64,000 nucleotides of DNA from Varanus komodoensis. Lineage: Eukaryota; Chordata; Lepidosauria; Squamata; Varanidae. The DNA lies in assembly GCF_004798865.1 (NCBI RefSeq), contig NW_025335568.1:24248422-24312421 (forward strand), read 5' to 3'. How positions within the stretch are numbered: the first letter of the stretch is position 1; each line of letters starts with the position of its first letter. Positions 12,265-24,484 of the stretch are shown here, in pieces. Under the pieces are notes generated by a model that ran no database searches, was not told where the DNA came from, and was given only the letters and a program-made list of their open reading frames with translations. The position numbers were made by a program, and so were the translations under genes.

Positions 12265-12439
12265 GAATAGGCTGTACTAAAAGGGTTTCCTATCTAGCCA
12301 AACTAGCGAACTCTGTTGCTTAGTATGTATTTCCTGCTAATTCACCAAACCCGAGTATGAAGATGGCAAATGTAGCAGCTACATTTAGATATAATGGTGA
12401 AGAGTAACAGTGAAATTGGGTTTTATGTATGCCCTGCCA

Positions 12440-12660
12440 TGGTCACTACATTCATTTTGGCTTAACCACAACCTGTCATATTGTCTGAACTGACAAACTA
12501 GAGTTAAGGATAGTTATAGGTTATTTAAAACAAGCCAACTTGAAATAAAATTGAAAGGTGTTAGTGATAACTGTGGTTTCAGGATGGCTTGTTTCAAACA
12601 AACCATGGTTAACATTAACTACAGTTTCTTTGTTTGGATTGCCTCTGACACTAGAAGGTT
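12440..12660. mobile_element. Foldback (long inverted repeat) element
   Basis: The arm around 12493-12550 and the reverse complement of 12571-12635 match over about 55 bp at roughly 70%. The strongest block is aaaacaagccaacttgaaa against gaaacaagccatcctgaaa, with gagttaagg against tagttaatg further out. The arms are about 25-40 bp apart. The sequence ttgtctgaac...aacta is also found at 50200-50250, suggesting a dispersed family. No transposase is present. It may be a MITE. Confidence 0.5.
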
Positions 12661-14066
12661 TGGTTAAGTAATGCCAGAAGTGAAATGTTCCGAACTCCTT
12701 CTCTTAGCCATATCTGAGGGCAGTGGGGACTACATAAACCTGGTCTGTCCAGTTGAATTTAATGAATCTCTAACCAATTCAACTTCTTTTCCAAATATCA
12801 GGTCCTTTAAATTTACCTTACCTTTGTAATACTTTGGAGAATGAGTGTGATGGACAAGTTGCAGGTACTAGCCAAGAGATACCAATCACCACTGCAACAC
12901 AATTACAGGAAAGATCCACTTTTCCTTGGTTCAGCCTGAAACCAGACTAAAACCTTACAAGCTCACACTTCAGAGCTCAGACCTAAACTAGTTTAAAAAT
13001 ATACATGAGTTTTGAAGGCAAGAAAGGACTTGCTAAACTGCCTCAGTCACTTTAAAATGTTACATTTGTTTTAAAGATTCAGTCTTGTCAGTAGTTTGGT
13101 CGTCTCTCCTTTGTGGTACTAATGGAGAAAAGGGAACACCAGAGAGCACTTAGCTCAAGGCTGCCGCACCCCTGGAGTCATCCTTGGTGTTATTGTAATT
13201 TCTGGGACAAAGTCAAAGTCTGAGATTTCTGTATCATTCCAAAGAGATCCCTTTCCCCTTTGGCTCCTAACTAGCTAATCAGTTCCTGCCTTTCTCATAT
13301 TAAATAGTCCTTATTGCTTCTGGTTGCTGCCTTGTAAATCCCACCCCTCATAATATATCACCAGTGATCCACATGACTAGTGCTTCCGCAAATTCATGCT
13401 TCTGTGAAGACTCCCAGTTATGTTCTGCTGTAAGCTTACCTAAGAAATGCAGAGGAATACCCACAAGTGAAGTAGAAGTTTAAAAGCATTGAGCACAAGC
13501 GCTTGTCAAAATTCATTTCCCAGGGTGAGCACCATGGCTCACTTTATTTTCATTAGTGAATGTGAAGAGTCTCACGAATGCAATCCTTCAAGAACTGTTT
13601 TTAGGGGAGGGGTATAGAAAGCCAAGTCTTTCTACAAATCCCTTTAAAGGTGATTTGTTTGCCAAAAAGGCTTAATAATGTTGCTTTTTAGGATTATTAT
13701 GTTGATTGTGGGTAAGAGTTCCTCCATTTATCAATTCCGTAGTGACTCTAAATGGTTTTCATAGACTTAAAGTCTTTCCTACATCGTGTATGTGTTTGGC
13801 ATGCTCCTTAGTTACATTTAATGACTCTTTAGAACAGAGCTCAGGGTGAAATCAAAGCCACTGATAAATTATTTCATATCTGTTTATTAATGGAAGATAA
13901 AGTAACTTAGACCTTTTTGCAATTCTATATATAAACAGAAATGGGGTGTTATTTTAGAATGCTTCCCACCAGCTACAAATATGCTGAACACAAGCCTAGC
14001 CAGAATGGAAACATCTATATGTCTCATGGAATGGCATACACTATTACCCTTTGCTAATGCTGCAGC
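12661..14066. other. Unrecognised stretch
   Basis: No gene or identifiable repeat; open frames are below 75 codons. Confidence 0.5.
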
Positions 14067-14510
14067 TAAGAACATAAGGAGAGCCACCAGACCAAGGTTA
14101 CAGCTAGGCAAAAATTCTGTTCACTGAATGGCCAACCAGTTGACCACAGGAAACCCACAAAGAGAACTCAAGTATGAAAGCACTCTCCGTCCATGTGTTC
14201 AAGCAACTGGTGCACATAGGCATACTGCCTCTGATATTGGAAGCACTATACAGCCATGAGGACTAGTGGCCAGTGATAGCCTTGTTGTCCATGAATTTAT
14301 CCAGTCTCCTTTTCAAGCCATCCAAAGTGGGGGGGGGGGGGGGGGCATCACTACATCTTGTGGAACTGAATCCCACAGTTTAACTATGCACTGTGTGAAG
14401 ACATGTTTTCTTTCATCTGTTCTGAATTTCTGACTAATCAGCTTCATCGGATGATATTCTAAGAGAAGAGAGGAAAATGCCCTCCTCTCCACACACCATG
14501 CATATGTGGG
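14067..14510 (-). mobile_element. CR1-like LINE 3' end (minus strand)
   Basis: The 3' end is at low coordinates: 'aagaacataaggagagcca' then 'agaccaaggt', 'gtgcacataggcatactgcc', 'gaggactagtggcca', 'ggaactgaatcccacagttt' and 'aatcagcttcatcggatga'. This is the ordered 3' region of an abundant squamate CR1-type family whose 3' end on the sense strand finishes in repeats like cttatgttctt. A 17-G run (14329-14345) has expanded inside it. Plus-strand tail fragments of the same family lie at 41565 and 44095. Confidence 0.75.
14329..14345 (+). repeat. (G)17 homopolymer
   Basis: Uninterrupted run of G inside the CR1-like fragment, at a place where related copies have only a short G run. It could adopt a G-quadruplex. 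Confidence 0.97.
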
Positions 14511-15730
14511 CAGGCACCACCCCACCCACAAAATCTGGACAAGAAAGACCTTGTATGGTATGAAAAAAGTACAGGTGTGATAGACATCCTTCAGTTTCCT
14601 TTACCTCTTTTGCTTACTGTCCCTACTTACTGTTACTATCTCTCATTGATAAAGCACTTAATCTTTTCTAGATAAAGGACAAAGATTTGCCATTTCAAAT
14701 GACACAGGCCTGCCCTTACAATTAAAGCAAGTACATATTTTACTTGCTATCTTATGGATAGCACTCTGACCTTGGAACTGAGAATTGGAATTCTGATTCC
14801 ACTCCCTCTTGCAGCTGGAACAGAAAGAACCACACCAGCTATCTTTCCAAGATTAGGAAACCAACCTCACCAAAAGTGAGGAGAAGAGAGGAGATGCCAG
14901 GATATCTGATAACCTGAGACCTGTCCAGCCTTCTTCCTTCCCCTTCCAAAATGTCTCTGCTAAATGGGCCAAATAGCACATCTAGCAAAAATGCAGGCTA
15001 GGAGGATCGGGAAGCAAAGATCACCTTTGCTGCTTCTTCCATCTAGCATAGGAGAATTATAAACCACTGACTTCAGAAGCATCACATTATTGTGATAAGA
15101 TTCTGTAGTAACTACATTATAGCATTTCTCTGATAAATGCATGGAAGAGTATCTGGTACAACCCTGCACAACCATTCACTTTGTTGTGCCCAAAGATCCA
15201 ACCATTAGTACAACAGCTATTAGCCACCCTGGAAATAAGCAGAATGCTAGTTGCTAGAATGAGAAAGTCAGTGGTGCTTCCTTCTGTGAGATCCATAGAA
15301 CAGCCCTTTCCCAAAAATTAGCATTTCTGCTTGTTCCTGATTGTTTCCATAACCACTGGCTTCTCGTTAGAAATCCCAGTAGAACATGGACATCATTGGA
15401 TACTATTTATGTGCTCTTGCATATTGGTAAAACTTCACACATATATGAACATATGTATAATCACATCAAAATTTATTATTTTTTCTTTCTTTTTCTTTTT
15501 TTGGCAATGTTTTAGCCAGATGCATAAGCTAAAGTTCATTTGAGAAGACACAAATGAACTGAAAGAGCTAAACAACATTCAGGAAAAAAAGCGGAACTAT
15601 ACAGAATTATTGACAAAGTGCTTCTATTTTGAAAACAAAACCAGAGGAATCAGAAATCTAAAATTTGGGACAGGATTCAGATGAGAAAGAATTGGAAAGC
15701 ATCCCTACATAAAAGTAAAACAATGGATCT
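14511..15730. other. Unrecognised stretch
   Basis: No gene or familiar repeat seen; longest frame is 71 codons. Confidence 0.5.
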
Positions 15731-15815
15731 GCTCCAATGATCATTGGCAATTTGAAACCTTAGAGACCAGCTTGACCAGCTCCAATGATTATTGGCAATT
15801 TGAAACCTTAGAGAC
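15731..15815 (+). repeat. Tandem duplication, 48-bp period
   Basis: The 37-bp block 15731-15767 recurs at 15779-15815 with a single C/T difference. The linker is tagged by 'cagcttgacca'. The near identity implies a duplication younger than most repeats around it. Confidence 0.95.
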
Positions 15816-16254
15816 TATAAATCTCAAAATCAAGACTGTCTGTGCTGAACTACATGTTACTGAGCTTGCTTAGGTACTTTTAAGACCAGTTATAGCTAAG
15901 TATGTTTAGAATTTTTTTAAAGCATTTAGAATTCTGTTACTAATCTGGTCTTAGTTGCATGGCCTTTGGTACTGCCCAAAACACCAACAAGAATAAAATA
16001 TGATGAGATAATAAAGGGTTTGAATTTCCTGATTTGTTTTGTTTTTTCCCCAATGATGCATGCCAAATCAAATGAAATTTATGCCATGTAATCCAGAGCC
16101 TACTGTAAAAATACAAGAAAACAGGTGGGTGGGTGAATGCATATATAGTCAATTAACCAACAACTATTTAATTTCTACAGAAACTAAAGAGTAAAATCAT
16201 CAAACTATGCAGAAATAGTATCTCCTTTCCACGTAATTCAAGAAAGGTCATAAA

Positions 16255-16690
16255 AATTCTGAATCAGTGTCTGGCCTGATGAAGGACAAAAAGAATGAAG
16301 CTTAATCCAGACAAGACAAAAGTAGTGTTAGTAGGCAAGTGGGGCTGAACCTGTTCTGGAGGGGGTTATGCACCTGTAAAGACCTGCACAACGTGGGACG
16401 TATGTCTTGTCAGAGTCACATACCTGCCACTTAGGGTCATCAATTAAGGATCCTCTAGGAACAACCTCTCCATCAGAAGTTAGATACAAGAGGATAAACC
16501 TTTCCAGTGGTGGCCCCAAGCTGTGCAATGTTATCTGAAATGTGGCCAACCCAGACTTATAATCTGTACCTGAAAAGGGTCTTTCTGGTCACTAAGACTT
16601 TAGTTTTAATTTTTTAAAATAGTGTAATATATCTATGTCTTTTAAAAGAATGTTATTTAAATAAAGCTTTATTTTAAAGCTGATATCCTT
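16255..16690 (+). mobile_element. L2-type LINE, RT C-terminal part and 3' UTR
   Basis: 'aatgaagcttaatccagacaag' followed by 'acaaaagtagtgttagtaggc' translates to a KLNPDKTKVVLVG-like string, a hallmark downstream of the L2 reverse-transcriptase core. Later text 'ccagtggtggccccaagctg' and 'tgcaatgttatctgaaatg' matches the L2 end-of-ORF region (the sense 'tctgtggtggcccc...tggaa' block). It ends in a T/A-rich UTR. Internal parts are missing or too diverged to follow. Confidence 0.7.
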
Positions 16691-17689
16691 TGAACTAAAG
16701 AATTAGCCTCTATTCTGACAATACTGAACTATTTTTGTTTCTATGGGATTACTATGGCCCTTCTTATGCATTTATATGTTTATACTGCATTTTGTTTAAT
16801 ATTTTATCTCACCTGTGTTTTAATTCTTGTTAAGTAAACTGTTACATATCAGAAGGCAGCAAATGAATGAAAACAAGCAAACAAATATGCTAAGAAATGA
16901 AATATGTTTTTACAACTGAAAAGGTACTGCCATGCAGCCGGTGAAACCAAAGTTGGTGCATTTCAAGTCCATTTCCTTACAAAGGTATATCATTTTATAT
17001 TCATCACTAAGTGATGTGAAAATGCCCTAGGAATGGTAAGAATGTTTGGTGGTTTTTGCCTGAAATGTGTTTGTGCCAATACTGAACTGAGAGTATTATA
17101 TCATTGTATCAAACCATGTTGACAACTTTTATGAGGCATGACTTTTTCTTTTCTGTTCAGGAGAAAAGAAAGATGACTTCCTCCTTCCAGCAGAAAGGGG
17201 AGTAGGAAAAGATTAAGATAAGAAAGGAAATGTCTGGAAGATCTAGGATGAAGGTCATTTTGGTCAGTCCTAATTTTCTTTGAGATATAATACAAATTAC
17301 CCTAATTCCAATGGTCCAAGACCAGATTTTACAGGCGCAGAGCAGTGTGGCTTGCTGTTCTCCCACTACCTACCAGTTTATTCATCTGGGAACCCATTTT
17401 AATAACGTTTGCCTCCTCCTTACCATTTTTGCTGGAACTAAGGGTCAACTCACACATTGTGCAAAAGGCATATACTGCAGCTGCTGCCTTTTACTCTCCT
17501 GTAAGAGCATGTGTGGTCCCAATTTTGATCAGCACCATAGATCTCCAGGAAGGAACGGATAAACATTTTCTCCATATATAAGGGTTCCTGGGTGGGTTTG
17601 GAATTTGGGCAGAAAAGATCTTCCTGGTTTCTGTGCGTTTTGGCTTCAACCTGCTGTTGGAACAGGAAAATTACTGGTGGCCTTTGGTG
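16691..17689. other. Unrecognised stretch
   Basis: No gene identified. Overlapping frames of 60-88 codons on both strands near 17310-17820 are unrelated to known proteins. Confidence 0.5.
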
Positions 17690-18013
17690 TGGACACAAAG
17701 CAGTGGTAGCCCCCACAAGGATCTCCCTTGCAAGCTCTAGCAGAGGGGAAGCAGAGTCGGTGCCAGCCTCAGTGAAAATAAAGGCCTGCTCTAAACTAAA
17801 ACATATTTCTTTTAATTGACCCTATTTCTGGTATTTACGAGTAGCTCATTTTAAATTGCTTTATTCCAATATTTTATGTAATTTAATTTTGATGTATTAT
17901 GTTTTTACATTCTGCTTATGTTGTTAAAGTTTTAACCATGTTGATTTAGTGTCATTGATTTTAGAATGTTCTGTCATTGAGTGACATAAACATTGAAATA
18001 ATAAACAAACAAA
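17690..18013 (+). mobile_element. Probable L2-type 3' end
   Basis: 'agtggtagcccccac' resembles the L2 'gtggtggcccc' block. A long T-rich UTR follows (tttaattttgatgtattatg) and the segment ends 'gaaataataaacaaacaaac', like the tandem tail of L2 elements. The tail continues directly into a (CATA)n microsatellite. Confidence 0.5.
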
Positions 18014-18040
18014 CATACATACATACATACATACATACAT
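18014..18040 (+). repeat. (CATA)n microsatellite
   Basis: Nearly seven perfect CATA units, immediately following the aaacaaac tail of the L2-like segment. Confidence 0.95.
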
Positions 18041-18344
18041 GGAGGCCTTTGCTATGCAAAGGCTACAATCTCACATATATTTTCTAAGCGAGAATAGAAC
18101 TTATAAATTTGCCAGTGGGAATAAGTATTGGAAGAGGTGGCACTGGTGAATATAAAGCAGTATGAAGTGCTATAAGGAATAACAGTTTAACTGTGAAAAA
18201 GCAATGTCTCAGCAGGTGGTACAGAGCCTTAGAATGGAAAGGACAACCAAACAGTAAACAAGAAATCAAAATGGAACTTTAATGATTCAAGCTGGGCACT
18301 GGCTGGAATTTTGAAGATCGAGTATTAGCCCTTTGGACCTTAAA

Positions 18345-18420
18345 GGTGCAGCCTTGTGCATGCTTATTTGAAAGTATCAGATCAATGGGAAATCAATAGG
18401 ACTTACTTCTTAGTAAGCAT
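18345..18420 (+). repeat. Short dispersed squamate repeat
   Basis: Carries 'caataggacttacttcttag' preceded by 'atcaatggga', a degraded form of the motif 'caatgggacttacttctgag' that recurs at 28300 and 28545. I know this as an abundant squamate repeat but cannot assign it to a class. Confidence 0.5.
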
Positions 18421-19416
18421 AATTAGCTGTTCAGTTTAAAAGACACAGTGGACAGCTGTGTGCAAATCAGTATTGTCTTTCTTAACAGCAGGTTGTCTTT
18501 TTTCAGAATCTCTCCTGAGCAAAGCCTTTGTGACTTGATTTCTTTAGGGCCGGCATTCTCTGGAGATCTCAATCTATGCCATAGTGCCTTGCCAAATTGC
18601 CAAAGGACCTTGGCTGGCAGTTCTCTGTCCCACCCCTTTTCACTCCCCCCATCAGTATTCTGCAAAAACAATTGTTTGGTGTGTTATATGGAGATCAGCT
18701 TTGACAGTGTGGTGTTTGCCCTGGTCTCAAGATAGCTGCAAAGGCAGAAAGAACATTTCATAGGAAAAATGACCTCATAACAGAGGCCTATTTGTGAGGT
18801 GCGCAGTGAGATTTATGTTCTGAAAAATCGAGCAATTGCGGATGTTTCATGCAAGTGTCTCCAAAGCTTGGATTTAACTGGATCATATCAAGTGAGGGAG
18901 AAGAAACAGATGTATCTCCAGAGCTAGAAAGAAACAGAGCTGGGCAGCAGTACAGTGCAGGAAGAAATTATGTGTGGTGGACATGGCATCTGATTTCAAT
19001 ATGATAGCTCTTCTGCCCTTTGAAAGTGTATCTGGAGTATGCCATTTGTTTTAATGCCTATGGATTACTTGATTATTATATTAAACATGACCCTTCTGTT
19101 CCTTTCGGCTTGAGAAAGGCTTTCCGCTCTCCTGACATTATAAACATCATGGCCAAGTTGAGTCACAACCCATTTATACAGGTATTTCTTATTATCTTCA
19201 AATGTTATTCCAATGGGCCTGGTACTTCACAACAATTTCTGGCTCAGAGTTCTCAGGCCATTCTATTTTTCTCACTCAGCAGCACATTTACTTGCTATCT
19301 GTTCTTGCTTGGTATTTTGGTTGTCATCTTCAATTCCTTGGACAGCACTCCAGCTCCCTTTGAAATATTCTATTTGCATTATTCTGCAAGTTCACTAGGC
19401 ATTCTGTTCCAAAACA
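18421..19416. other. Unrecognised stretch with the longest open frame
   Basis: A plus-strand frame of 181 codons (19020-19565) starts at a TTG and runs through the CT/CA microsatellite. It has no family resemblance, so it is not called a gene. Nothing else recognised. Confidence 0.5.

Positions 19417-19470
<54 letters not shown>
19417..19470 (+). repeat. (CT)n(CA)n compound microsatellite
   Basis: Twelve CT units followed without a break by fifteen CA units. The CA part can form Z-DNA. Confidence 0.98.
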
Positions 19471-19471
<1 letters not shown>

Positions 19472-19851
19472 CGTATATTGCACAATGGGGGATGTAAGCA
19501 TACCAGATTTCTTTGCTCACCTGACATACCAGCCCCAGCTCTTTATGAAGAGACAGAACTTCTGAATGCAACCTACCAGTGTAAAATCCAATGCTTGAAA
19601 GCTAAAGCTGTAAAATCCATTCCTACATGGGCATCAAGCGATCACCCATGTGGCTTTGGTTAATGCACGATGGATTTTACATGCCTGGGTTTTATTTAGA
19701 TGTGCTCTCCCTATATGGATAGCTGGGTCTGGCAGAAATAAAGTCAGCCGTCAGAGTGGTGATGTGGGCAAGCATGCTGGGACTCCCTTCCATGGGACAG
19801 ACTGAGTTGGGGGAAATATTATTACTACACTTCCTTTCAATTGCTTTATGG

Positions 19852-19871
19852 ACACACACACACACACACAC
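19852..19871 (+). repeat. (AC)n microsatellite
   Basis: Ten perfect AC units; the second CA-type array within 450 bp. Confidence 0.95.
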
Positions 19872-22800
19872 CCCTTCCATGCTCAGACTAGTTTACGGCA
19901 TCGCTTAATCCCTCAAGAGGCAATCAAAGCCACTACCCTACCTCAGATCTCCAGAAACTGAGACTCCTACATCACCCGATGCTGTTTGCTCGCTCAGTTC
20001 TCAAAAACACATGTGTGATCTGGTTCAAACATAATGACAATAAATCCTGGGCTAATGAACTCTCAATTTCTCATGGTCCATGCTGCCATAATCCACACTT
20101 CCCATCTCCAATCAGACATTGTCATCTGGTTGGTAATGCAATAGCCCGCCATTGCTAAATTTGCCCAGATGGGCTGTTACATCCAGGAGGGCGTCTGGTC
20201 AGTGCCTGGCTCTCTTTTTGCATGGTCTCTGCAGGTGCCCATCTTGCTGTGCCTTGTCCTGACATGCCAACCCAGGCAGCGATGGTTGATTGAACGTTAG
20301 ATAACCATCAAATATTTCAGGGCACAATGCAATAGAACTTGTGGATAAATTAAGTCACGGGAGACTGTCATGTCGTGCAAAGCAGATGTGGAGGTTAATT
20401 AATCATGGGTTAAACAATCCACAGATAATGCACAATTAGCTGTTAGGTGGACTGTGGGTCTCTTATGCCTGCAGCTCTTGTGAAGCAGTGGAGCATGCCA
20501 GGAAGAAGACAATCACACATAATTAAGCTGGGTTATAAATTGCTGCTACTTTGTGGGTTGCAGATTATAGAATTTGGCCAGGCATAGGACTGGATCTGGT
20601 CACTGAGCACCCTGCCTACTGCTTGCTGCCATACACTCCAGCCCATGGGCACCAAGTAACCAGGAAGGGTAGGATTTGGGTCATGCCATGGCATTGCCCA
20701 TTTGCACGTTTCTCTTTCCCTCCTTTTGCATGGGAGGCATTCACTCAGCATGAAGAATACCAGTGATGTCACTGGTGACATCAGTCACTGGGAAATGATG
20801 CCATGCTGCAAAAGGGTTGGGGAGAAGAATCATGTGACATGTTCCCTAGATTTTACTGGCAAGAAACTACTGTCAAAAGAAGAATTATGCACTAAAGAGA
20901 CACTTTGCAAATTGGGCCTAAATTCTGTACTGGGAGTCAGACTTGTTCAAGTTAATGCAATTAGTTCCAAGTAGACTTGCATAAAATTGCACTGCAAGAT
21001 CTTGAACCATGAGAACCTGTACTTTCAATGCCAGTCCAAAAGATTATCAATTTCATTAGCTCTTTGCTTTTATTTTTTCATATGAATTTTGCTAAATAAG
21101 CCAGTCTATAAGGTATATGCTGCCATCTAGAGAGAAACAGCAAGAGGTTTCCTATTCTACCTTCTCATATCTTTTTCCCCTCCTAGGGAGCATCAACACA
21201 AGCTGCTTGAGAATCTGTAGGTCAGGATTAGTAATGCACTTCTTATGCCCCTCTGCTGTCTGCTTATTCCACACAACTTGGTAATTATCATGGATTCCCC
21301 CCACCCACCAAAAGATCAGAAAGCTGCACATAAACACACACTCACCCACAGAGCTTAGCAGTTTTTGGGACATTCTTTCTTAGATTTTTTCCTTGCTTTG
21401 GGTTTGGGTTTTCACTTTTTTTTACAGGTTTGTTGGGTTTTGTTATTAAACACAAAGAAGCATTTACTCTAATTGTCCAGGTTTAAAAGAAGAAGTGCCA
21501 AAAGGAGTTAAGGTTATGTGCTGTGCTCATTGTTCAGCTGCTTCTTTTTCCACAATGCAAAGGTGCTTTGTTTACTCATTGGTTTTGAAAGAAAGGGGCC
21601 TGCTAAAATCAAACAGGCATACTCAAAGAAAGCATGGAAAAATACCTGAAAGACAAGAAAGAAAAGTGGGGGATTTACCTTGTCTCAGTCTATTATGCAC
21701 ACATAGAGATAAATAAACAGCCCACTCTGTTCAAAGGATGAGCACACACACTAAACCTTAATGGGAAAAGGAATCTTCTTTGAGATAGCTGCTGCCCAAA
21801 AACTATTACCAGCAACAATTCTTGGAGTGCAGCCAGGATACCTTATTATGAACGACTAAATTCTGTACGGTTTATCATTTACTTCCCAAGCCAGTGAATA
21901 GTTCTATATCCACAATCTTTACAAACATTCAGGACATCAATTTCAGCAAAGCTGCTCCCATCTTTAGAGATTAACAGATGTGTGTTTTCTGCATTTATGT
22001 GTTGCATCCCAGTTGAATAAGCACAGTGGGAAGAATGTGTAGGTGAAATGTACAAATATAGAGACGTTGTAAAATCCATTCCATCTATACTTTATGGATT
22101 GTCAGGTGCCTATCATCCCACTGGTCACTCAATGATGTAACAAGAAGTTATGCAAATACTTTCATATGGATTTTCAGAAATTAATACTTGCACTAATTCA
22201 CACTCCCAGAAACCAGCAAATCCCCGCAAAATATGTCTGAACCTAAAAATGCATGCTTTTTCATGCTTTAGTTGATGAAGGAAATGGTCACTTTTTATTT
22301 TTCAAATTTTCCTATGACCAAATTTAAGAAACTGTTTTCAAATCCATGGAGTTGACACAAATTGGGAAAGTCAGTCCACTGCAGAATTTGTGGATCAGGT
22401 TCTTATAAATTTAAACTCATTTGAGTCCTTTGTGAGGCTCTGATGTTTCTATAATTTGTTAGGGTGCTTCAGTTTTTGTTTCATAAGAAGGCATCCTATC
22501 TTCTGAAACATATTGTAAAAGAGATCACCTTTGGGGGTATATTGGAAACAGATTCAGAAAACTGTTTGCTTCCTTTAGTTATTGTTAATAAACTACTGTA
22601 GGAAAATTCTGCCCAGTTTGAACTTATACTAAATATTTGTTAGCAGAAGTGACATCCTATGAAGTCACTATGAATTCATAGCATTGTGAATAATAACAGA
22701 TACCAAGCTTAGCATTTGTAAATCCCATTGATTTCAATGGGACATGTTTAACCATCTACACTGTACTAATACTGCAATGGATGTTTCATATATCAAATAC

Positions 22801-24484
22801 TTCGTATTGCTCGGCCTCTACCATAAGACTGACATACTTCAAGTTTAAAGATTTAAACAGGAATGCATGGTGTACATGGAAATGGAGGCTAGGGATGTGA
22901 AGATCTAGCTGAAATCCAGCGCTCCAGCACTCTCTGAACTTCTTTCCCATGCTAAACCCAGGCCAGGAAGCAGGACAAGCACGATCAAGCCCATAAATGT
23001 TTGGGAAGGCTACTGGCTTCTTTACTCAAAGTACGCAATCCTTGGAGCAAAGTACACTGGGTGCTCATGTGCAGAAGCAGAACTCTGCAGGGGCAACATG
23101 GGCACTAGCCAACTTCACAGACTCACTTCAACTCACTTCCTTCAAGACACCCATGTAAATGCTTGGCATGTGGCAGAATTAACCCAGCAAGAAAGAGGGC
23201 CGTAGACTGGAGAGCTGAGCCGGAAAAAGGTGATCGTTTCCCACCTCCAAATCAGATTCCTCATGCGTCACAAAATGCTTTCATCGAACAGAACTTCAAG
23301 CTATTGCAAATAATTTTATAATACATGACCCTGAAAATGTGTGGAGAGCAGTGGGTGCTAATGCTACATTCACCGAAGAGAGAATAGTGTTTTGTAAGTA
23401 GGGAAGAAACACAATGAGTGCCTTTAGGTGGCAAAGATCCCATTCTCAAATCTTCTGCCAGAGAATTTCAGAAGCCCTGTAATGCCTGCAAACAAGACCT
23501 CTGCCCTAGATTTTTCCTTGATTTTACACAGTTGGTATACAAACTGTGTTTGGTGTACAAAATGACTTTTCAACCACTGCTTGCCTATGAAAGGGACTTG
23601 CTACTTATATCTTTAAGTAGCTGCAAACCAATCTCTAACTCATGTCTGGAGATAATGGACACAAAAGATCAATCGGGAAGAACTTCAGTCTGCCCTCAAC
23701 ACATGGTAGGCTGAGACAATAACTAGTCTGTAGTTACAAGCCAGGTCATCACCTAGTAATGGTACTTGTACTTTTTAATTCACTAGCAAACCGAGAGAGA
23801 TTGCTTCCCATTCCCAGTGTTGTTGTCAAAGCTCAGTGTTTCACTCTGCAGAATGATCCTGAGAACCCCCAAACACAGCAGAGCTTGCTCATTTTGAAGT
23901 AAGTGTACAGAGAGAAGGCCCTGTAAGGGCATTTTCTTACCTCTCCTCTTTCCCACCAGCAGAACTTTGCTCCAAGGCAGGTGAGGGAGTTGGTTGTAGA
24001 GATGGAATGGCAGCTGGGTGCCTGTATTAATTCAAAGCTGAAGTGAGGAATCTTTTTTCTCCTCATCAAGGATTCCATTGAATCAGGGGTAATCTGGTTA
24101 GAGACTGCCTGTCAGCCCTGCTCAGTAAGGCCAGAGACAAAAGCGCACAGGATTCCCTTTGGAAATGGGATCTAGTTTGAGCAGTCTGGTGGAATGTGAA
24201 ATGTAACACATATCAGAACTGTGCAGATGTAGCAGAAACCAGCAGTAATAGAAATGGCCAACACAAAAATACTGAGAAAGCAAAGTTTGTTAGTAGAAAG
24301 CATGTCAAAACTGCACATTCTAGGGAGATACTCAGGGGTGACAAAATTCAGAAACCTCGCTATCTCGTCTGTAAAGCAAGAACAGTCCATGGTAGATGTG
24401 AGATCTGGGTCCTTTTCAAATAGCATCTCTGGCTTGACTAAATCCATATGTTCGACATAGCATCTGACCAACATGCATGTATAG
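19872..24484. other. Repeat-poor unrecognised stretch
   Basis: No gene recognised; open frames stay below 100 codons. At 20760-20791 there is an imperfect palindrome whose centre is GATGTCACTGGTGACATC. At 20920-20998 a degraded copy of the short squamate repeat seems present ('ccaagtagacttgcataaaa', 'ttgcac'). The segment 20000-20480 has several taatcatgggttaa-like strings and may be an old DNA transposon, but no ends were found. Confidence 0.5.

Noticed and set aside
19020-19565. 181-codon plus-strand open frame, the longest in the window
   Set aside because: It begins at TTG, runs through the CT/CA microsatellite, and has no recognisable family, signal or splice context.
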